NCBI GenBank assembly: GCA_963778895.1
Contig: CAVZVZ010000002.1
Location: 806,001 to 870,000 of the forward strand
DNA: 64,000 bases
DNA from: CAVZVZ01 sp963778895
GTDB taxonomy: Bacteria > Actinomycetota > Acidimicrobiia > Acidimicrobiales > Acidimicrobilacustridaceae
Direction: 5' to 3'
Below the pieces are notes generated by a model that saw nothing but the letters and a program-made list of their open reading frames with translations, was not told where the DNA came from and searched no databases. This document shows, in pieces, positions 27,587-37,565 of the stretch (position 1 is the stretch's first letter; each line of letters starts with the position of its first letter). The position numbers were made by a program, and so were the translations under genes.

Positions 27587-28976
27587 GTGGAGTTCATGGC
27601 GACGAGTTCGGAGCAGTCGGCCTCGCCACCGGCGGACGTTGATCCACTTTCGATCGTCCGTTCCCGCAGCTACGTGCAGGCCTTGGTGCTGGCGGCGGTG
27701 ATCGGCGTTCCGGTGTCGGCCATCGCCTACGGGTTCTTGGCCTTGGTCGACTGGCTGCAGAAGTACCTGTTCAGCAGCCTGCCCCCGAAGCTCGGCTTCA
27801 CGACCGTCCCGGTTTGGTGGCCGCTGCCGCTACTGGCCCTCTCCGGCGTGCTCGTCGCGTTGTGCATCCAATATCTCCCCGGAAATTGTGGTCATTCGCC
27901 CTCCGAGGGTTTCAAGACCGGTGGTGCCCCCCTGCCGATCGAGTTGCCGGGTGTCGTTCTGGCCGCACTGGCCACGCTCGCGCTCGGCGCGGTCCTCGGA
28001 CCCGAAGCACCGCTCATCGCGCTGGGCGGCGGTCTGGGAGGGCTCGCCATCCGAGCGATCAAGAAGGACTCGCCGCCGACGGCGATAGCCATCATCGCGA
28101 CGCGCCGGCAGCTTCGCGGCGATCAGCACGCTGCTCGGGTCGCCGTTGCTCGGCGCTTTCTTGCTCATGGAGGCCGCCGGAATCGGCGGGACGATGCTCG
28201 CCGTGGCGCTGTTGCCGGGCTTGCTGTGCGCCGGGATCGGCTACCTCGTGTTCGTCGGACTGGACTCGCTCACCGGGCTCGGCACCTTCTCTCTTGCCCT
28301 TCCCAACCTCCCGAGCTTCACCACACCCACGGTGTGGATGTTCCTCTGGGCGCTCGTGATCGGCCTCGTCTGTCCGTTACTGGCGTGGTGCATCTACACG
28401 CTGGCGCGCACCGCTCGGCCCTTCGTGCACGCGCATCGGCTGGCCGTCACTCCCGTGCTGGGGGTCGCGATCGCGCTGCTCGCGATCGTGTTCTCCGAAA
28501 CCACCGACCACGGCGTCGATTCGGTTCTCTTCTCCGGTCAATCGGCGCTGCCGGTACTGGTGGAAAATGCGTCCACCTGGACCATCGGAGCCCTCGTGCT
28601 GCTCGTCGTCTGCAAGGCCTTGGCCTACGGCTTGTCCCTCAGCGCCTTTCGAGGCGGTCCGGTCTTCCCGGGCATGTTCATCGGTGCCGCGCTCGGCGTC
28701 ATCGCCTCGCACCTTCCCGGGATGACCCTCGTGCCGGCGCTCGCCATCGGGATCGGCGCGATGAGCGTGTCGATGCTCGGGCTCCCGTTCACCTCTGTAC
28801 TGCTCGCCACGGTCATACTCGCCAGCGACGCCTACGCGGTCATGCCGCTCGCCATCGTCGCCGTGGTCGTCGCGTACGTCTTGACGCAATGGCTCCCGCC
28901 GGCCTCGTCGTTGTTCGGCCCGCCCGTGGCGCCTGCGCTCGACACCAGCGGGTCTCCGCCCGTCTCCGCTAGTTGA
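27587..28976 (+). CDS. ClC-family chloride channel/H+-Cl- exchanger (one frameshift)
   Basis: About 460 residues with 10-12 helices. ALGAVLGPEAPLIALGGGLGG holds the ClC GxEGP-like selectivity motif (here GPEAP, about residue 143). SAFRGGPVFPGMFIGAALG is the third conserved motif, the usual GxFxP. The register changes near 28105 inside the first motif region. GPEAP instead of GREGP is typical of an actinobacterial subgroup whose transport mode is not well defined. It is upstream of a glutamate decarboxylase by 2.7 kb, a pairing seen in acid resistance. Confidence 0.85.
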
Positions 28977-28982
28977 AGTGAT

Positions 28983-30308
28983 TCATGAGCCGGCACCGTG
29001 GCAGACCTTGGCCTTGCGACCGCTGCCGCACGGACACGGATCATTGCGGCCGGCGGCGCGCAGGATGGTCATCACCTCGTCGGCATAGCGCCGGTTGCGA
29101 AGCAGGTCGGCCATGATCTGCATCAGGCCGTCGATGTGCGTGAAGAACGACAGGTACCCGGCGCACAGATAGTTGAGCCCGGCTTCGCCGTCGGGCGTGA
29201 TGGTGAATCGGTTCTTCGGGCATTCGCCGTTACACGCGAATCGCACCGGGCACTCCCGGCAATAGCGGGGGAGCGTGTCCCGCTTGGCATCGCCGAACGC
29301 GCGTTGTCGTGGCGACGCCAGTAGCTCGACCATGTGCGTTTCGCCGATGTTGCCGAGCAGATAGTCGGGCTCGACGAAATGGTCACACGAGTACAGGTCG
29401 CCGTTGTGCTCGAGGGCGACGGCGTTGCCGCACGTCTCGCCGAAGATGCAGAGAGCGGGCTGAACGCCGAGCCACGACGCGAGGGCAGCGTCGAAGTGGG
29501 ACACGAACACCGTGCCGACATCCCGTCGGACCCATTCGTCGAAGATGGCGGTGAGGAAGCGCCCCCATGCCTCGGGATCGACCGACCGATCCGTGACTTG
29601 GTCGCCCTCCTGGAACCCCGTTTCGTTGTCGCGTTCGACGATCGGAATGAGCTGGATGTGCTGCACCTCGAGCTCGTCGCGGAAGAACCGATAGACCTCC
29701 AGCGGGTGGTCCTGATTCGCGGCGTTCACGGTGCAGAGGACGTTGAGGTCGACTCCGTGCTTGCGCAGGAGCTCGAAGCCCCGCATCACCTTGTCGAAGC
29801 TCGGGTTGCCTTTCTTGTCGACCCGGTAGACGTCGTGCAGATCGCGTGGGCCGTCGATGCTGAGGCCCACGAGGAATCCGTGCTCGGCGAAGAGCTCGCA
29901 CCATTCGTCGGTCAGCAGCGTGCCGTTCGTCTGGATGGTGTGCTGCAGCGTCTGGTCGGGCCGTCGGTGCTGCTCGGCGAGAGCCAGCGCGCGGCGAAAG
30001 AAGTCGACACCCATGAGCGTCGGTTCGCCACCCTGCCACGCAATCGCCACCTCGGGAGCGGTTTGGGACTCGATCACCTGTCGGATGTAGGTGTCGAGCA
30101 GATCGTCGGCCATACGGAAGCGGTCGCCCGGGTAGAGCGCTTCTTTCGACAGGAAGAAGCAGTACTCGCAGTCGAGGTTGCAGATCGGCCCCGTTGGCTT
30201 GGCCAAGACGTGGAAGTACTCGGGTGCGGTGGGCGGACGCGGGGTCGGCAGGGCCGGGCTACCGCCGGGGGTCGGCCTGTCACCCAACGCGACGGGCACG
30301 TCGGTCAT
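28983..30308 (-). CDS. Radical SAM sulfatase-maturating enzyme (anSME type) with C-terminal SEC-C motif
   Basis: A 441-residue intact gene. CNLDCEYC (C43, C47, C50) binds the SAM 4Fe-4S cluster. WQGGEPTLMG and the SPASM-type cysteines (CIFGETCGN, YSCDHFV, CRECPVRFACNGECPKN) bind two auxiliary clusters. These are the features of enzymes that convert an active-site Cys or Ser of sulfatases to formylglycine. The last 20 residues, NDPCPCGSGRKAKVCHG, are a SEC-C zinc motif, an extra not usual in characterised maturases. The likely client is the Cys-type sulfatase at 44.3-46.6 kb. The start ATG follows a TACGAT -10 by 7 bases. Confidence 0.9.
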   Translation of the reverse strand: MTDVPVALGDRPTPGGSPALPTPRPPTAPEYFHVLAKPTGPICNLDCEYCFFLSKEALYPGDRFRMADDLLDTYIRQVIESQTAPEVAIAWQGGEPTLMGVDFFRRALALAEQHRRPDQTLQHTIQTNGTLLTDEWCELFAEHGFLVGLSIDGPRDLHDVYRVDKKGNPSFDKVMRGFELLRKHGVDLNVLCTVNAANQDHPLEVYRFFRDELEVQHIQLIPIVERDNETGFQEGDQVTDRSVDPEAWGRFLTAIFDEWVRRDVGTVFVSHFDAALASWLGVQPALCIFGETCGNAVALEHNGDLYSCDHFVEPDYLLGNIGETHMVELLASPRQRAFGDAKRDTLPRYCRECPVRFACNGECPKNRFTITPDGEAGLNYLCAGYLSFFTHIDGLMQIMADLLRNRRYADEVMTILRAAGRNDPCPCGSGRKAKVCHGAGS

Positions 30309-30315
30309 GACGGCG

Positions 30316-30321
30316 ATCGTA
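30316..30321 (-). promoter_or_regulatory. -10 element, leaderless promoter of the maturase
   Basis: TACGAT, 7 bases, ATG at 30308. Confidence 0.45.
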
Positions 30322-30383
30322 CGGCCATCGGCGCCGGTGCTGCTTCACCCATTGAGGATGATGAACGGACGGTCCCAACTGCC

Positions 30384-30389
30384 TACTGT
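30384..30389 (+). promoter_or_regulatory. -10 element, leaderless promoter of the lipoprotein gene
   Basis: TACTGT, 7 bases, ATG at 30397. Supports that ATG over in-frame codons further upstream. Confidence 0.45.
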
Positions 30390-30396
30390 TTGCGAC

Positions 30397-30966
30397 ATGC
30401 TTCGCAAAGGATTGTGGCTCGGAGCGGTACTCGTCGTTCTCGCCGGCCTCGTGGGTTGCTCGTCGAGCTCCGACGGAGGAACAGCGAACGACCCCGTATC
30501 GCTGCCACCGGCTGATCCGTCGAATACTAACCCCGCCGATTGCCCGTTCTCGGGCGGGACCACTCCCACCAACGGCGGCACTGCGTCCGCTCCGGCGACG
30601 GTCAGCCAGATCCAGCCGTCGGGCGACGGCTGCATCGACAACGTCGACCTGACCTTCGCAACGGACGTGCCGCAATGGTCGGCCGCGTACACAACGGGCG
30701 CAGTCGATGACGCGGCCGGTACGCCCGTCAGTCTGCCGAGCGGCGTCAGCCTCGTCGTAACGTTGGCCAACACGACCTACGGTCCCGGTGGTCCGGCGGG
30801 GCAGCCGGCAACCATCGCGTCGAATGGTCTCGACTACGTGAACCAGATAACCATCGTTCCCGGCTCCGGTGGATCGCTGCAGATCGTAATGACCCTCGAT
30901 CAGCAACTCGACTACCTCGTGTCGACCTCCGGTGTGCCCGCGAGCATGACGATCGCCTTCGGCTGA
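30397..30966 (+). CDS. Secreted lipoprotein of unknown function
   Basis: A 189-residue protein with a lipoprotein signal (MLRKGLWLGAVLVVLAGLVGC, lipobox LVGC, Cys about 21), a Ser/Gly/Pro/Thr-rich spacer to about residue 65 and a compact beta-rich domain (CIDNVDLTFATDVPQWSAAY, then VNQITIVPGSGGSLQIVMTL). The pattern of the last part resembles AMIN/PKD-like surface proteins of actinobacteria, but no family can be named with confidence. It is divergent from the maturase with 88 bases between starts, and is followed at once by a membrane protein gene. Confidence 0.7.
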   Translation: MLRKGLWLGAVLVVLAGLVGCSSSSDGGTANDPVSLPPADPSNTNPADCPFSGGTTPTNGGTASAPATVSQIQPSGDGCIDNVDLTFATDVPQWSAAYTTGAVDDAAGTPVSLPSGVSLVVTLANTTYGPGGPAGQPATIASNGLDYVNQITIVPGSGGSLQIVMTLDQQLDYLVSTSGVPASMTIAFG

Positions 30967-30971
30967 CCACG

Positions 30972-31598
30972 GTGCTCCCTCGGCCGGCGTGGCGCGCCGA
31001 AACGCGGGTCGGATGGCGACCCGGCAAACCGCCGTGGTGGACGGGCGTGCTGTTCATGATCGGCTCGTTCTTCTTCGCGCTCGGGTCCGTTCCGGGCTAC
31101 GCGTCGCTGGTCCCGGCATCGGTGGTGGGAACCACCTTCTTCGTGGGCTCGATCTTCTTCACGAGCGCGGCCTTCCTGCAGCTCGTGCAGTCAGAAGACC
31201 CGGTCGACTGGTGGGCGTCGGCCATTCAGTTCGCCGGCACGATCTGGTTCAACATCAACACGTTCGACGCCATGCAGACCGGCCTGGACACGCACCAGCA
31301 GAACCTCCGCATCTTCACGCCGGACTTCATCGGATCCGTCTGCTTCCTCGTCGCCAGCTACCTCGCGGTGTGGGCTGTCTGCAGCGGACCGTGGTGCGTG
31401 ACGCGCGATGAGTCGGACTGGTGGGTGTCGATGACCAACCTGCTCGGCTCGGTGTTCTTCATGCTCGCCGCGCTGGCGGCCTTCGTCCTGCCGAGCACGG
31501 GCGACCTGCTGGACGCGTCGTTGGCGAACAGCGGCACATTCCTGGGCGCAGTCTGCTTCTTCTTCGCCGCCCGGCTACAGATCACCCAGACAGGATGA
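30972..31598 (+). CDS. Membrane protein, YrhK-like repeats
   Basis: A 208-residue protein with about six hydrophobic segments arranged as three repeats of a two-helix unit (VLFMIGSFFFALGSV, VGSIFFTSAAFLQLV; SVCFLVASYLAVWAV; LLGSVFFMLAALAAFV, AVCFFFAARLQ). The G-S-x-x-F-x-x-A/G signature resembles YrhK-type membrane domains. Function unknown. The GTG start is 6 bases after the lipoprotein stop, so the two are one transcript, and the decarboxylase gene follows closely. Confidence 0.65.
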   Translation: MLPRPAWRAETRVGWRPGKPPWWTGVLFMIGSFFFALGSVPGYASLVPASVVGTTFFVGSIFFTSAAFLQLVQSEDPVDWWASAIQFAGTIWFNINTFDAMQTGLDTHQQNLRIFTPDFIGSVCFLVASYLAVWAVCSGPWCVTRDESDWWVSMTNLLGSVFFMLAALAAFVLPSTGDLLDASLANSGTFLGAVCFFFAARLQITQTG

Positions 31599-31652
31599 CG
31601 TTCCGCGCGCGATGGTGTGCGAAAGTTCGCGGGAACCAGGAAGGACGTTTAC

Positions 31653-33025
31653 ATGGCCGAGAGTGCTGAAGAAGAAGAGCTACCCGCGTTCCGGATGTTC
31701 GCGAAGGGCATGCCTCGTTGGGACTTCCCGGCCCATGGCATACCTGCTCGCGACGCGTTCGAGCTGATCCACCTCGGTCTGCGGGTCGACGGCCAACCGT
31801 CGATGAACCTGGCCTCGTTCGTCACCACGTGGATGGAGCCCGAGGCCGAGCTCCTGATCCACGAGGCGATCGGCACCAACCACATCGACCACGAGGAGTA
31901 TCCGGTCGCCGAGTGGATCGAGGAGGCCTGCGTGCGCATGCTGGCCGATCTCTGGAACGCGCCGGACAACCACGAGACAGTGGGCGTGGCCACGATCGGC
32001 TCGTCCGAGGCGATCATGCTCGGCTTGTTGGCCCACAAGTTCAGTTGGCGCAACCGACGCAAGGAAGCGGGCCTGCCAACGGACAATCCGAACGTCGTCT
32101 TCGGCGCCGAGACCCACGTCGTGTGGGACAAGTTCGCCCGCTATTTCGACGTCGAAATGCGCAAGATCCCGATGCGGGCGGATCACTACGTGCTCCATCC
32201 CGACGATGTGGCCGCCCAGATCGACGAGAACACCATTGCGGTGGGCGTAGTTCTCGGAACCACCTTCATCGGCGAGAACGACCCCATCGAAGAGATCAAC
32301 GACCTACTCGTCAAGGTCAAGAAGGAAAAGGGTGGGACATCCCGTTGCACGTGGATGGTGCCAGCGGTGGTTTCGTTGCTCCGTTCGCGCATCCGGAGGA
32401 GCGCTGGGACTTTCGGCTCGAGCAGGTGGCGTCGATCAACGCGTCAGGGCACAAGTACGGGCTGGTGTACCCGGGTGTCGGCTGGTTGGTGTTCCGCGAC
32501 CGTTCGAAGCTGCCCGACGACCTGGTGTTCAACGTGAACTATCTGGGCGGTGCGCAGCCCACGTTCACGTTCAACTTCTCGCGGGCCAGCGCGATGATCC
32601 AAGCGCAGTACTACAACTTCATCCGGCTGGGCTTCAGCGGTTACAAGGCGATCGTCGGCAACATGTTGGCGAACGCCAAGTATCTCAACGAGGAGCTCGA
32701 CAAGACCGGACGCTTCGAAGTGCTGAATCCCGGTCTGGCCGAGCCGGTCGTCACGTTCAGACTGAAGCCAGGTCAGGACTTCGACGAGTTCCACCTGTCA
32801 GATCGGCTGCGCATGAACGGCTGGATCGTGCCGGCCTACACCTTGCCGCCCAACGCCGAGCACATCACGGTCCTGCGTGTTGTGGTACGCAACGACATGA
32901 GCCGCGACAAGGTCGATGTGCTGCTACGCCACATCGGCGACGCCTGTACGTATCTCGATGGCAAGCAGATGCCGGCCACCGAGCCGGAGCGCAAGTCCCA
33001 CAAGAAGCAACGTGAGCGCTGCTAG
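31653..33025 (+). CDS. Glutamate decarboxylase, PLP-dependent (one frameshift)
   Basis: About 457 residues of group II decarboxylase. Landmarks are TNHIDHEEYPVAEWIE near residue 80, GVATIGSSEAIMLG near 115, VDGASGGFVAPFA (Asp that pairs with the PLP nitrogen) and SINASGHKYGLVYPG near 275, where the Lys carries PLP. The register changes at about 32332 in a G-rich run; both sides are otherwise perfect. The ATG at 31653 is preferred (AGGAAGG site). The enzyme turns glutamate and a proton into GABA and CO2, consuming a cytosolic proton. No GadC antiporter gene is in the window. Confidence 0.9.
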
Positions 33026-33038
33026 GGAAGGATCGACC

Positions 33039-33542
33039 ATGAGAACTCGTATCGTGACCGCGTTTTGTATAGCGGTGTTGTTGGTGGGTGTCGCAGCCTG
33101 CTCCTCTGACTCCAAGAGCAGCTCGAACAACACCACGACCACAGCAAACAGGGGTTTCGACGTACAGACACCTGACGGACAGGTGTCGCTGTCGCTCTCC
33201 GGCAGTCTGCCTCCGGGCTGGCCCACCAACTTCCCACTGCCGTCCGGCGCCGAACCCGCCGGTTCGGGTTCGCTCGGCAACTCGAGCCAGACGGGCTCGG
33301 TCGGCGTGTTTTCCACGAGCGAGAGCCCGGAGGACGCGTACAACTTCTACAAGACCAACTCTGACCTGCAGGTCACGAGTTCGTCGTCAGTGAGTTCACT
33401 CGGCACGGTGCAGTTCACTGGCGCGTTCAGCGGCTGGGTGGTCACAACGCCCTACAACTCTGAAACCTTGATCATCGTGTATCTCAATCAATCGAGCACC
33501 GGCACGACCGTGGCGGGGTCGGGTACGACCATCGCACCCTGA
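33039..33542 (+). CDS. Secreted lipoprotein of unknown function
   Basis: A 167-residue protein with signal MRTRIVTAFCIAVLLVGVAAC (lipobox VAAC), a Ser/Asn/Thr spacer and a small domain with WPTNFPLPSGAEP, DAYNFYKTN and GWVVTTPYN, which resembles small actinobacterial surface lipoproteins with a stalk and one alpha/beta domain. No function known. The ATG has a GGGAAGGA site and lies 14 bases after the decarboxylase. Confidence 0.7.
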   Translation: MRTRIVTAFCIAVLLVGVAACSSDSKSSSNNTTTTANRGFDVQTPDGQVSLSLSGSLPPGWPTNFPLPSGAEPAGSGSLGNSSQTGSVGVFSTSESPEDAYNFYKTNSDLQVTSSSSVSSLGTVQFTGAFSGWVVTTPYNSETLIIVYLNQSSTGTTVAGSGTTIAP

Positions 33543-33564
33543 GTCTGAGCGATCACCACGATCG

Positions 33565-34266
33565 ATGTCAGAGGGACTATCGGCCAGCGAGGTCGGCAAG
33601 GAGATAGCGGAGCATCGCGAGCACGCCGATCACGGCGATGCGGTCGACCGCCACGACCGCGTGATCAGCATCATCGAAGCGGTCCTGCTCGCCGTTGTCG
33701 CGGTGTTGGCGGCTTGGTCCGGCTACTCCGCGGCCAAGTGGGGCACGGAGTCCCGCCTCGAGCTGGCTCGAGCGTCGGCCGCGCGAACCGAGGCGAACCG
33801 GGCCGAACTCGCGGCGATGGAGCAGCGAAACTTCGACTCGTCCACGTTCAACACGTGGTTCGTCGCGTACACCGCGGGAGACGCCGAGAAGATGACGCTC
33901 GCCGAGCGTCGGTTCCGACCAGAGTTCAAGGTCGCGTTCGATGCCTGGATCGCGACGAATCCCGATACCAATCCGAACTCGCCTCCCGGGCCCACCTACA
34001 TGCCCGAGTACCAACAGCCCGACGCGGAGCGGGCCACGGAACTCGACGCCAGCGCCGACGAGCACTTCAATCAGGGCGAGGAGTACGGGACGACGGCCGA
34101 CAAGTACGTACGAACCACCGTCTTCCTCGCGACCGTGCTGTTCCTGGTGGGGATCAGCGGGCACTTCCGTGTCCGATCGGCACGGTATGGACTGGTGACG
34201 GTCGGAGTGATCATGCTCACTGTCGCAGCCGTGCAGCTGATCGTGTTGCCGAAGCCACCATTCTGA
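33565..34266 (+). CDS. Membrane protein, DUF4337-like
   Basis: A 233-residue protein. An N-terminal soluble His/Asp-rich stretch is followed by a membrane span (IEAVLLAVVAVLAAWSGYSAA), a long helical extracytoplasmic or cytoplasmic loop rich in Glu and Ala (about 60-170), and two closing spans (TVFLATVLFLVGISGHF and LVTVGVIMLTVAAVQLIVL). The layout matches DUF4337-type proteins of unknown function. It converges on the flippase-like gene. Confidence 0.65.
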   Translation: MSEGLSASEVGKEIAEHREHADHGDAVDRHDRVISIIEAVLLAVVAVLAAWSGYSAAKWGTESRLELARASAARTEANRAELAAMEQRNFDSSTFNTWFVAYTAGDAEKMTLAERRFRPEFKVAFDAWIATNPDTNPNSPPGPTYMPEYQQPDAERATELDASADEHFNQGEEYGTTADKYVRTTVFLATVLFLVGISGHFRVRSARYGLVTVGVIMLTVAAVQLIVLPKPPF

Positions 34267-34283
34267 TCCAATTTTCGGAGGGG

Positions 34284-36783
34284 CTAGAGGTAGTCGTGGT
34301 GGCGCAGCCACTGCATCGAGAACCAGCCCCAGATCGGCGGCAGGTAGGCCGTGAAGAGGCGGGCCGTGAACGTGGCGGCGATGGCCGTGTTCTCGGGGAT
34401 GCCCGCAGCCGTGAATCCGGCGATGAGACCCGCTTCGATGACACCCATACCACCGGGCACGGGAGCTACCCCGCCGATCAGCGAAGCGAAGGTGTTGATG
34501 ACGACGAGCTCCATGATCGGCAGCGAAGCGCCGTACACGTGGAGCGCGCAGTCGAGCGTGATAGCGAACAGCAGTTGCGACACGAGGTTGCCGCCGAAGA
34601 GTTGGAGGAGCTTCGTTGGGCTGCCACGCAGCTCCCGTAGGTTGTCACGGGCAGAGATGAACTGAGGCCTGAGCTTTGCACCGATCCGCTTGCGCAATCG
34701 CGGCAGAAACAGAAGCCCTCCGACGATCACGGCGACGGCTATGACGACGACGATGACGACGGTGGTTGCCGATCCACCGTCGCCGCTACCGATGCGCGAG
34801 AAGGTGAAGTTCTGCCCGAACGCGATCAGCCCGATCACGAGCAGGATCGCCTCGGCGACCATGGCCGCGACCGTGTTGAGCACACCGGAGCTCACGGCGA
34901 CCGACACGGCGAGGCCCCGCTTCTGGAAGTAGCGGATGACGAGCGCGGTGGTCGCCACCGTTCCGCCCACCAGGCCCATGAACTGATTGGCGAACTGGAC
35001 GCCGATCGATGGTCCGAGTGGGAGCGCCGACGACACCGACCCGAGCATGCCGACGGCCTGCGCCACCTGTGGCGTCTGGGAGACGACGAACGTCGCCGCG
35101 ACCCACCACCAGTCCGGGTTGGTGAACACGTCTCCGACGCTGGCGACGCCGGCGAGCTCGCCGAGCAGGAGATAGATGCCGAAGGCGGCACCGGCGGCCA
35201 TTGCGATGTTCGTGGGAGAGACCCGATGCAGCTCGGTGAGCTCGGGCTCGGGCACGTCGATCTCCTGGGAAGCGGCTGTTCGCAATTGGGCGAGCAGGCT
35301 CTTGGCCTTGGGCAGTGCATGGCGCACTTGACGCGACATCGCCGTTACCTGGAGGAGCGGGAGGATCTGTTCGATCTCCTCTCGGTCGAGCGCGCGCGTC
35401 ATGGCGTCGACCGCTCGTGGGGTACCGACGATGGCCGCCGTTCCCGCCAGGAGCTCGGCACCGTCGAGCGCCGTTCGTTCGGCGGAAGCCGACGACGACG
35501 CTCGAGCGAAGTCGTCGATCAACGTGGTTCCGTCGTCGCGTAAGACGACGCTTCCCAGGGACAGGTTGCCGTGTGCGATGTGGGCGCTGTGGAGTCTCGC
35601 CAGATTGCGCCAGGCGTCATCGAGCACCGCGTCGGTCAGCGAGTGCTCGTCGAGGTCGGACAGCGGTTGCCCCGCCTCGTCAGCGGTGACGAACAGCGCG
35701 TGGCCCAGGTCGCCGGCAGTCCCCGCCGCGACGATCTCCGGCACGCGTGCGCCCGCTCGCTCCGCCAGCAGCAGCAAGTACGCGCGATGTTCCACTTGTT
35801 GCGCACGCGACAGGATCAGCGTCGGGCCGGAGTCCTTGTACCAGATGAAGCGCAGGAGCTTGGAGTAGAGCCCGGCATCGATCGCGTCGCGACCGAGCAC
35901 GGAGATGCGGATCGTGTCACCGTCGATGGCGGCGTGGAAGCGCGCCTCGCCCCAGCTCTGTTCGTCGGCGAGGGCCAATCCGTCGGCCGACAAGCCGAGA
36001 TCGGTGAGTGCGGCGGCGACCTCGCTCACCGCTGGTGTGCCGGCGGGGGTGCCCAAGGTGAACTGCACCGCGGCGGCCATGCCCCACGCCAAAGCCAGTC
36101 CGCCGATGACGGCCGCCGGAAGTCCCTCCACCAACACGACCGCGCTCACGGCCGCGATGATCACGAGCACGCCGCACAGCCGGCGCGTCGGGCGGGTCAG
36201 ATAGGGGATGGCCACGAGCACGGCGGCTGCCGCTACGGCGAACGCAATCGGCGGGTAGTCGGGCGCGCCTCGAGTCAGATCGGCGCCCGCGTTCGCCAGA
36301 GCGTCCGATGTCTTGGCGCCGATCGCGGCGTCGAGCGCGAAGCCCGCCGCGGCCGTAGCGCCTGTCGCCAGGGCGATGGATGCCACCATTCGCCCGTGCC
36401 GACCGACGAGCGCTCCGATCACCACCGCGCCGACGAGCACGGGGAGCATCCAGTAGCCGACCTGGAACAGCCAGTCGATCGCCGGCGGGAGCGCTGCTGA
36501 AGAAGTCGTAGACGGAGTGCTCGACTCCGGTCAGATGGTTCACCGCCGCCACACCGGTGAGGAGCACGACGAGCGCCGCGGCCACGACCCGCACGATTTC
36601 GCTCGGCCGGCGTCGCACCGCGCCGTCGGGCACGATGCTGAAGATCGTGGGGGCGAGTCGACGACGTCGAGCCGACGTGCGGATCGGGCCGAGCCGAGCG
36701 CGCAATCGGCCTCGAGCCGTGAGGGCCCCGTCAATGGCGGCGGACCCTTCCCTCGGCGCGTGGACGTCGGGTGGACTCGACAC
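34284..36783 (-). CDS. Lysylphosphatidylglycerol synthase-type transmembrane protein with embedded kinase-like domain (one frameshift)
   Basis: About 833 residues. An N-terminal block of about six helices (VVAAALVVLLTGVAAVN through WMLPVLVGAVVIGALVG) is followed by a soluble domain near residues 255-530. That domain looks like an aminoglycoside-phosphotransferase/kinase fold: HGNLSLGSVVLRDDGTTLIDDFARA stands where kinases have HxDxxxxN and DFG. The C-terminal block of about eight helices has GGVAPVPGGMGVIEAGLIAGF, the core of the UPF0104/LPG-synthase transmembrane family. The HGN replaces HGD, so phosphotransfer may be lost. Register change near 36495. Probably a lipid-linked transporter or flippase; role unproven. 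Confidence 0.75.
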
Positions 36784-36845
36784 GCCGGTCAGTCTGACCG
36801 CTCGAACGCGGTCGAGTGTGGCTTTGGCGCCTTGCCGCTACCGCT

Positions 36846-37523
36846 TCAGGCCGACGGGCGACCGAGCACCAGGTCGGTCAGGACGCGGCCGAATTCCTCG
36901 CGGTCGACGTTGGCGATCGGCTGGCCGAACAGGGTGGTGGTTCGCGTGTAGCCGACTGCCGCCATCAGCATGATCGTGGCGACGACGTCGGCGGGACGGC
37001 TCGGGTAGCGCGCCCGGCATCCATCAGTCGGCTCAGGTCTGCGGTCTCGATGGCGATGCCGCCATCGGCCATAGTCGCGGCGATCTTCGGGCAGCAACTC
37101 CGGGAACTGCGCGTTGTCGCGGGCGATGATCTCCATGAGATACCGCATCTCCCAGAGCAGGTCGAGCATGCGGGTGACGCGGTCGCGCGACCTCGAGGTC
37201 CGGCTCGGGCCGGGGTCGCAAGCTCCTCGAGGTTCTGGTGATAGGCGTCGATCCGCGCCAGCTCCGCTTCGACGACGGCATGCAGCACAGCCCGTTTGTT
37301 CTTGAAGTGGCGATAGAAGCCGCCGCTTCCGGGCGTGAGGCCCACCGCTTCTTCGATGTCGACGATGTCGGTGCCCTCGAACCCCCGTGTCGCGAACAGC
37401 TCGCAGGCTGACCCGCAGTATTCGTTGGCGAGTGGACACGCGTGGTGCGGCCTTGCCACCCCCCGCATCGCGGCCGTCGCCCTGCGAATCATTCACGGCC
37501 ACTGTTCTAGCTGGTGTCGCCAC
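36846..37523 (-). CDS. TetR-family transcriptional regulator (two frameshifts)
   Basis: About 225 residues. TRQRIL then, after a register change near 37420, ACELFATRGFEGTDIVDIEEAVGLTPGSGGFYRHFKNKRAVL gives a complete TetR helix-turn-helix (motif positions roughly residues 35-75). A second change near 37205 leads to the ligand domain (RMLDLLWEMRYLMEIIARDN). The GTG at 37523 is chosen because a TAGACT -10 lies six bases before it; GTG 37496 is an in-frame alternative. Operator half-sites flank this start. It lies downstream of the flavin reductase on the same strand. Confidence 0.75.
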   Translation of the reverse strand: MATPARTVAVNDSQGDGRDAGGGKAAPRVSTRQRILRVSLRAVRDTGVRGHRHRRHRRSGGPHARKRRLLSPLQEQTGCAACRRRSGAGADRRLSPEPRGACDPGPSRTSRSRDRVTRMLDLLWEMRYLMEIIARDNAQFPELLPEDRRDYGRWRHRHRDRRPEPTDGCRARYPSRPADVVATIMLMAAVGYTRTTTLFGQPIANVDREEFGRVLTDLVLGRPSA

Positions 37524-37541
37524 AGAGAGAGTCTAGAACAG
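37502..37541. promoter_or_regulatory. Operator: inverted repeat flanking the TetR start
   Basis: CTGTTCTAG (37502-37510) and CTAGAACAG (37533-37541) form a perfect 9-base inverted repeat with 22 bases between, around the predicted transcription start. The TAGAACA/TGTTCTA half-sites resemble those of KstR-type actinobacterial TetR regulators, although spacing and orientation differ. Confidence 0.6.
37530..37535 (-). promoter_or_regulatory. -10 element, leaderless promoter of the TetR gene
   Basis: TAGACT, 6 bases, GTG at 37523. It overlaps the right operator half-site. Confidence 0.45.
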
Positions 37542-37565
37542 AGAATCTTCTCGGCGAGGAGACGA

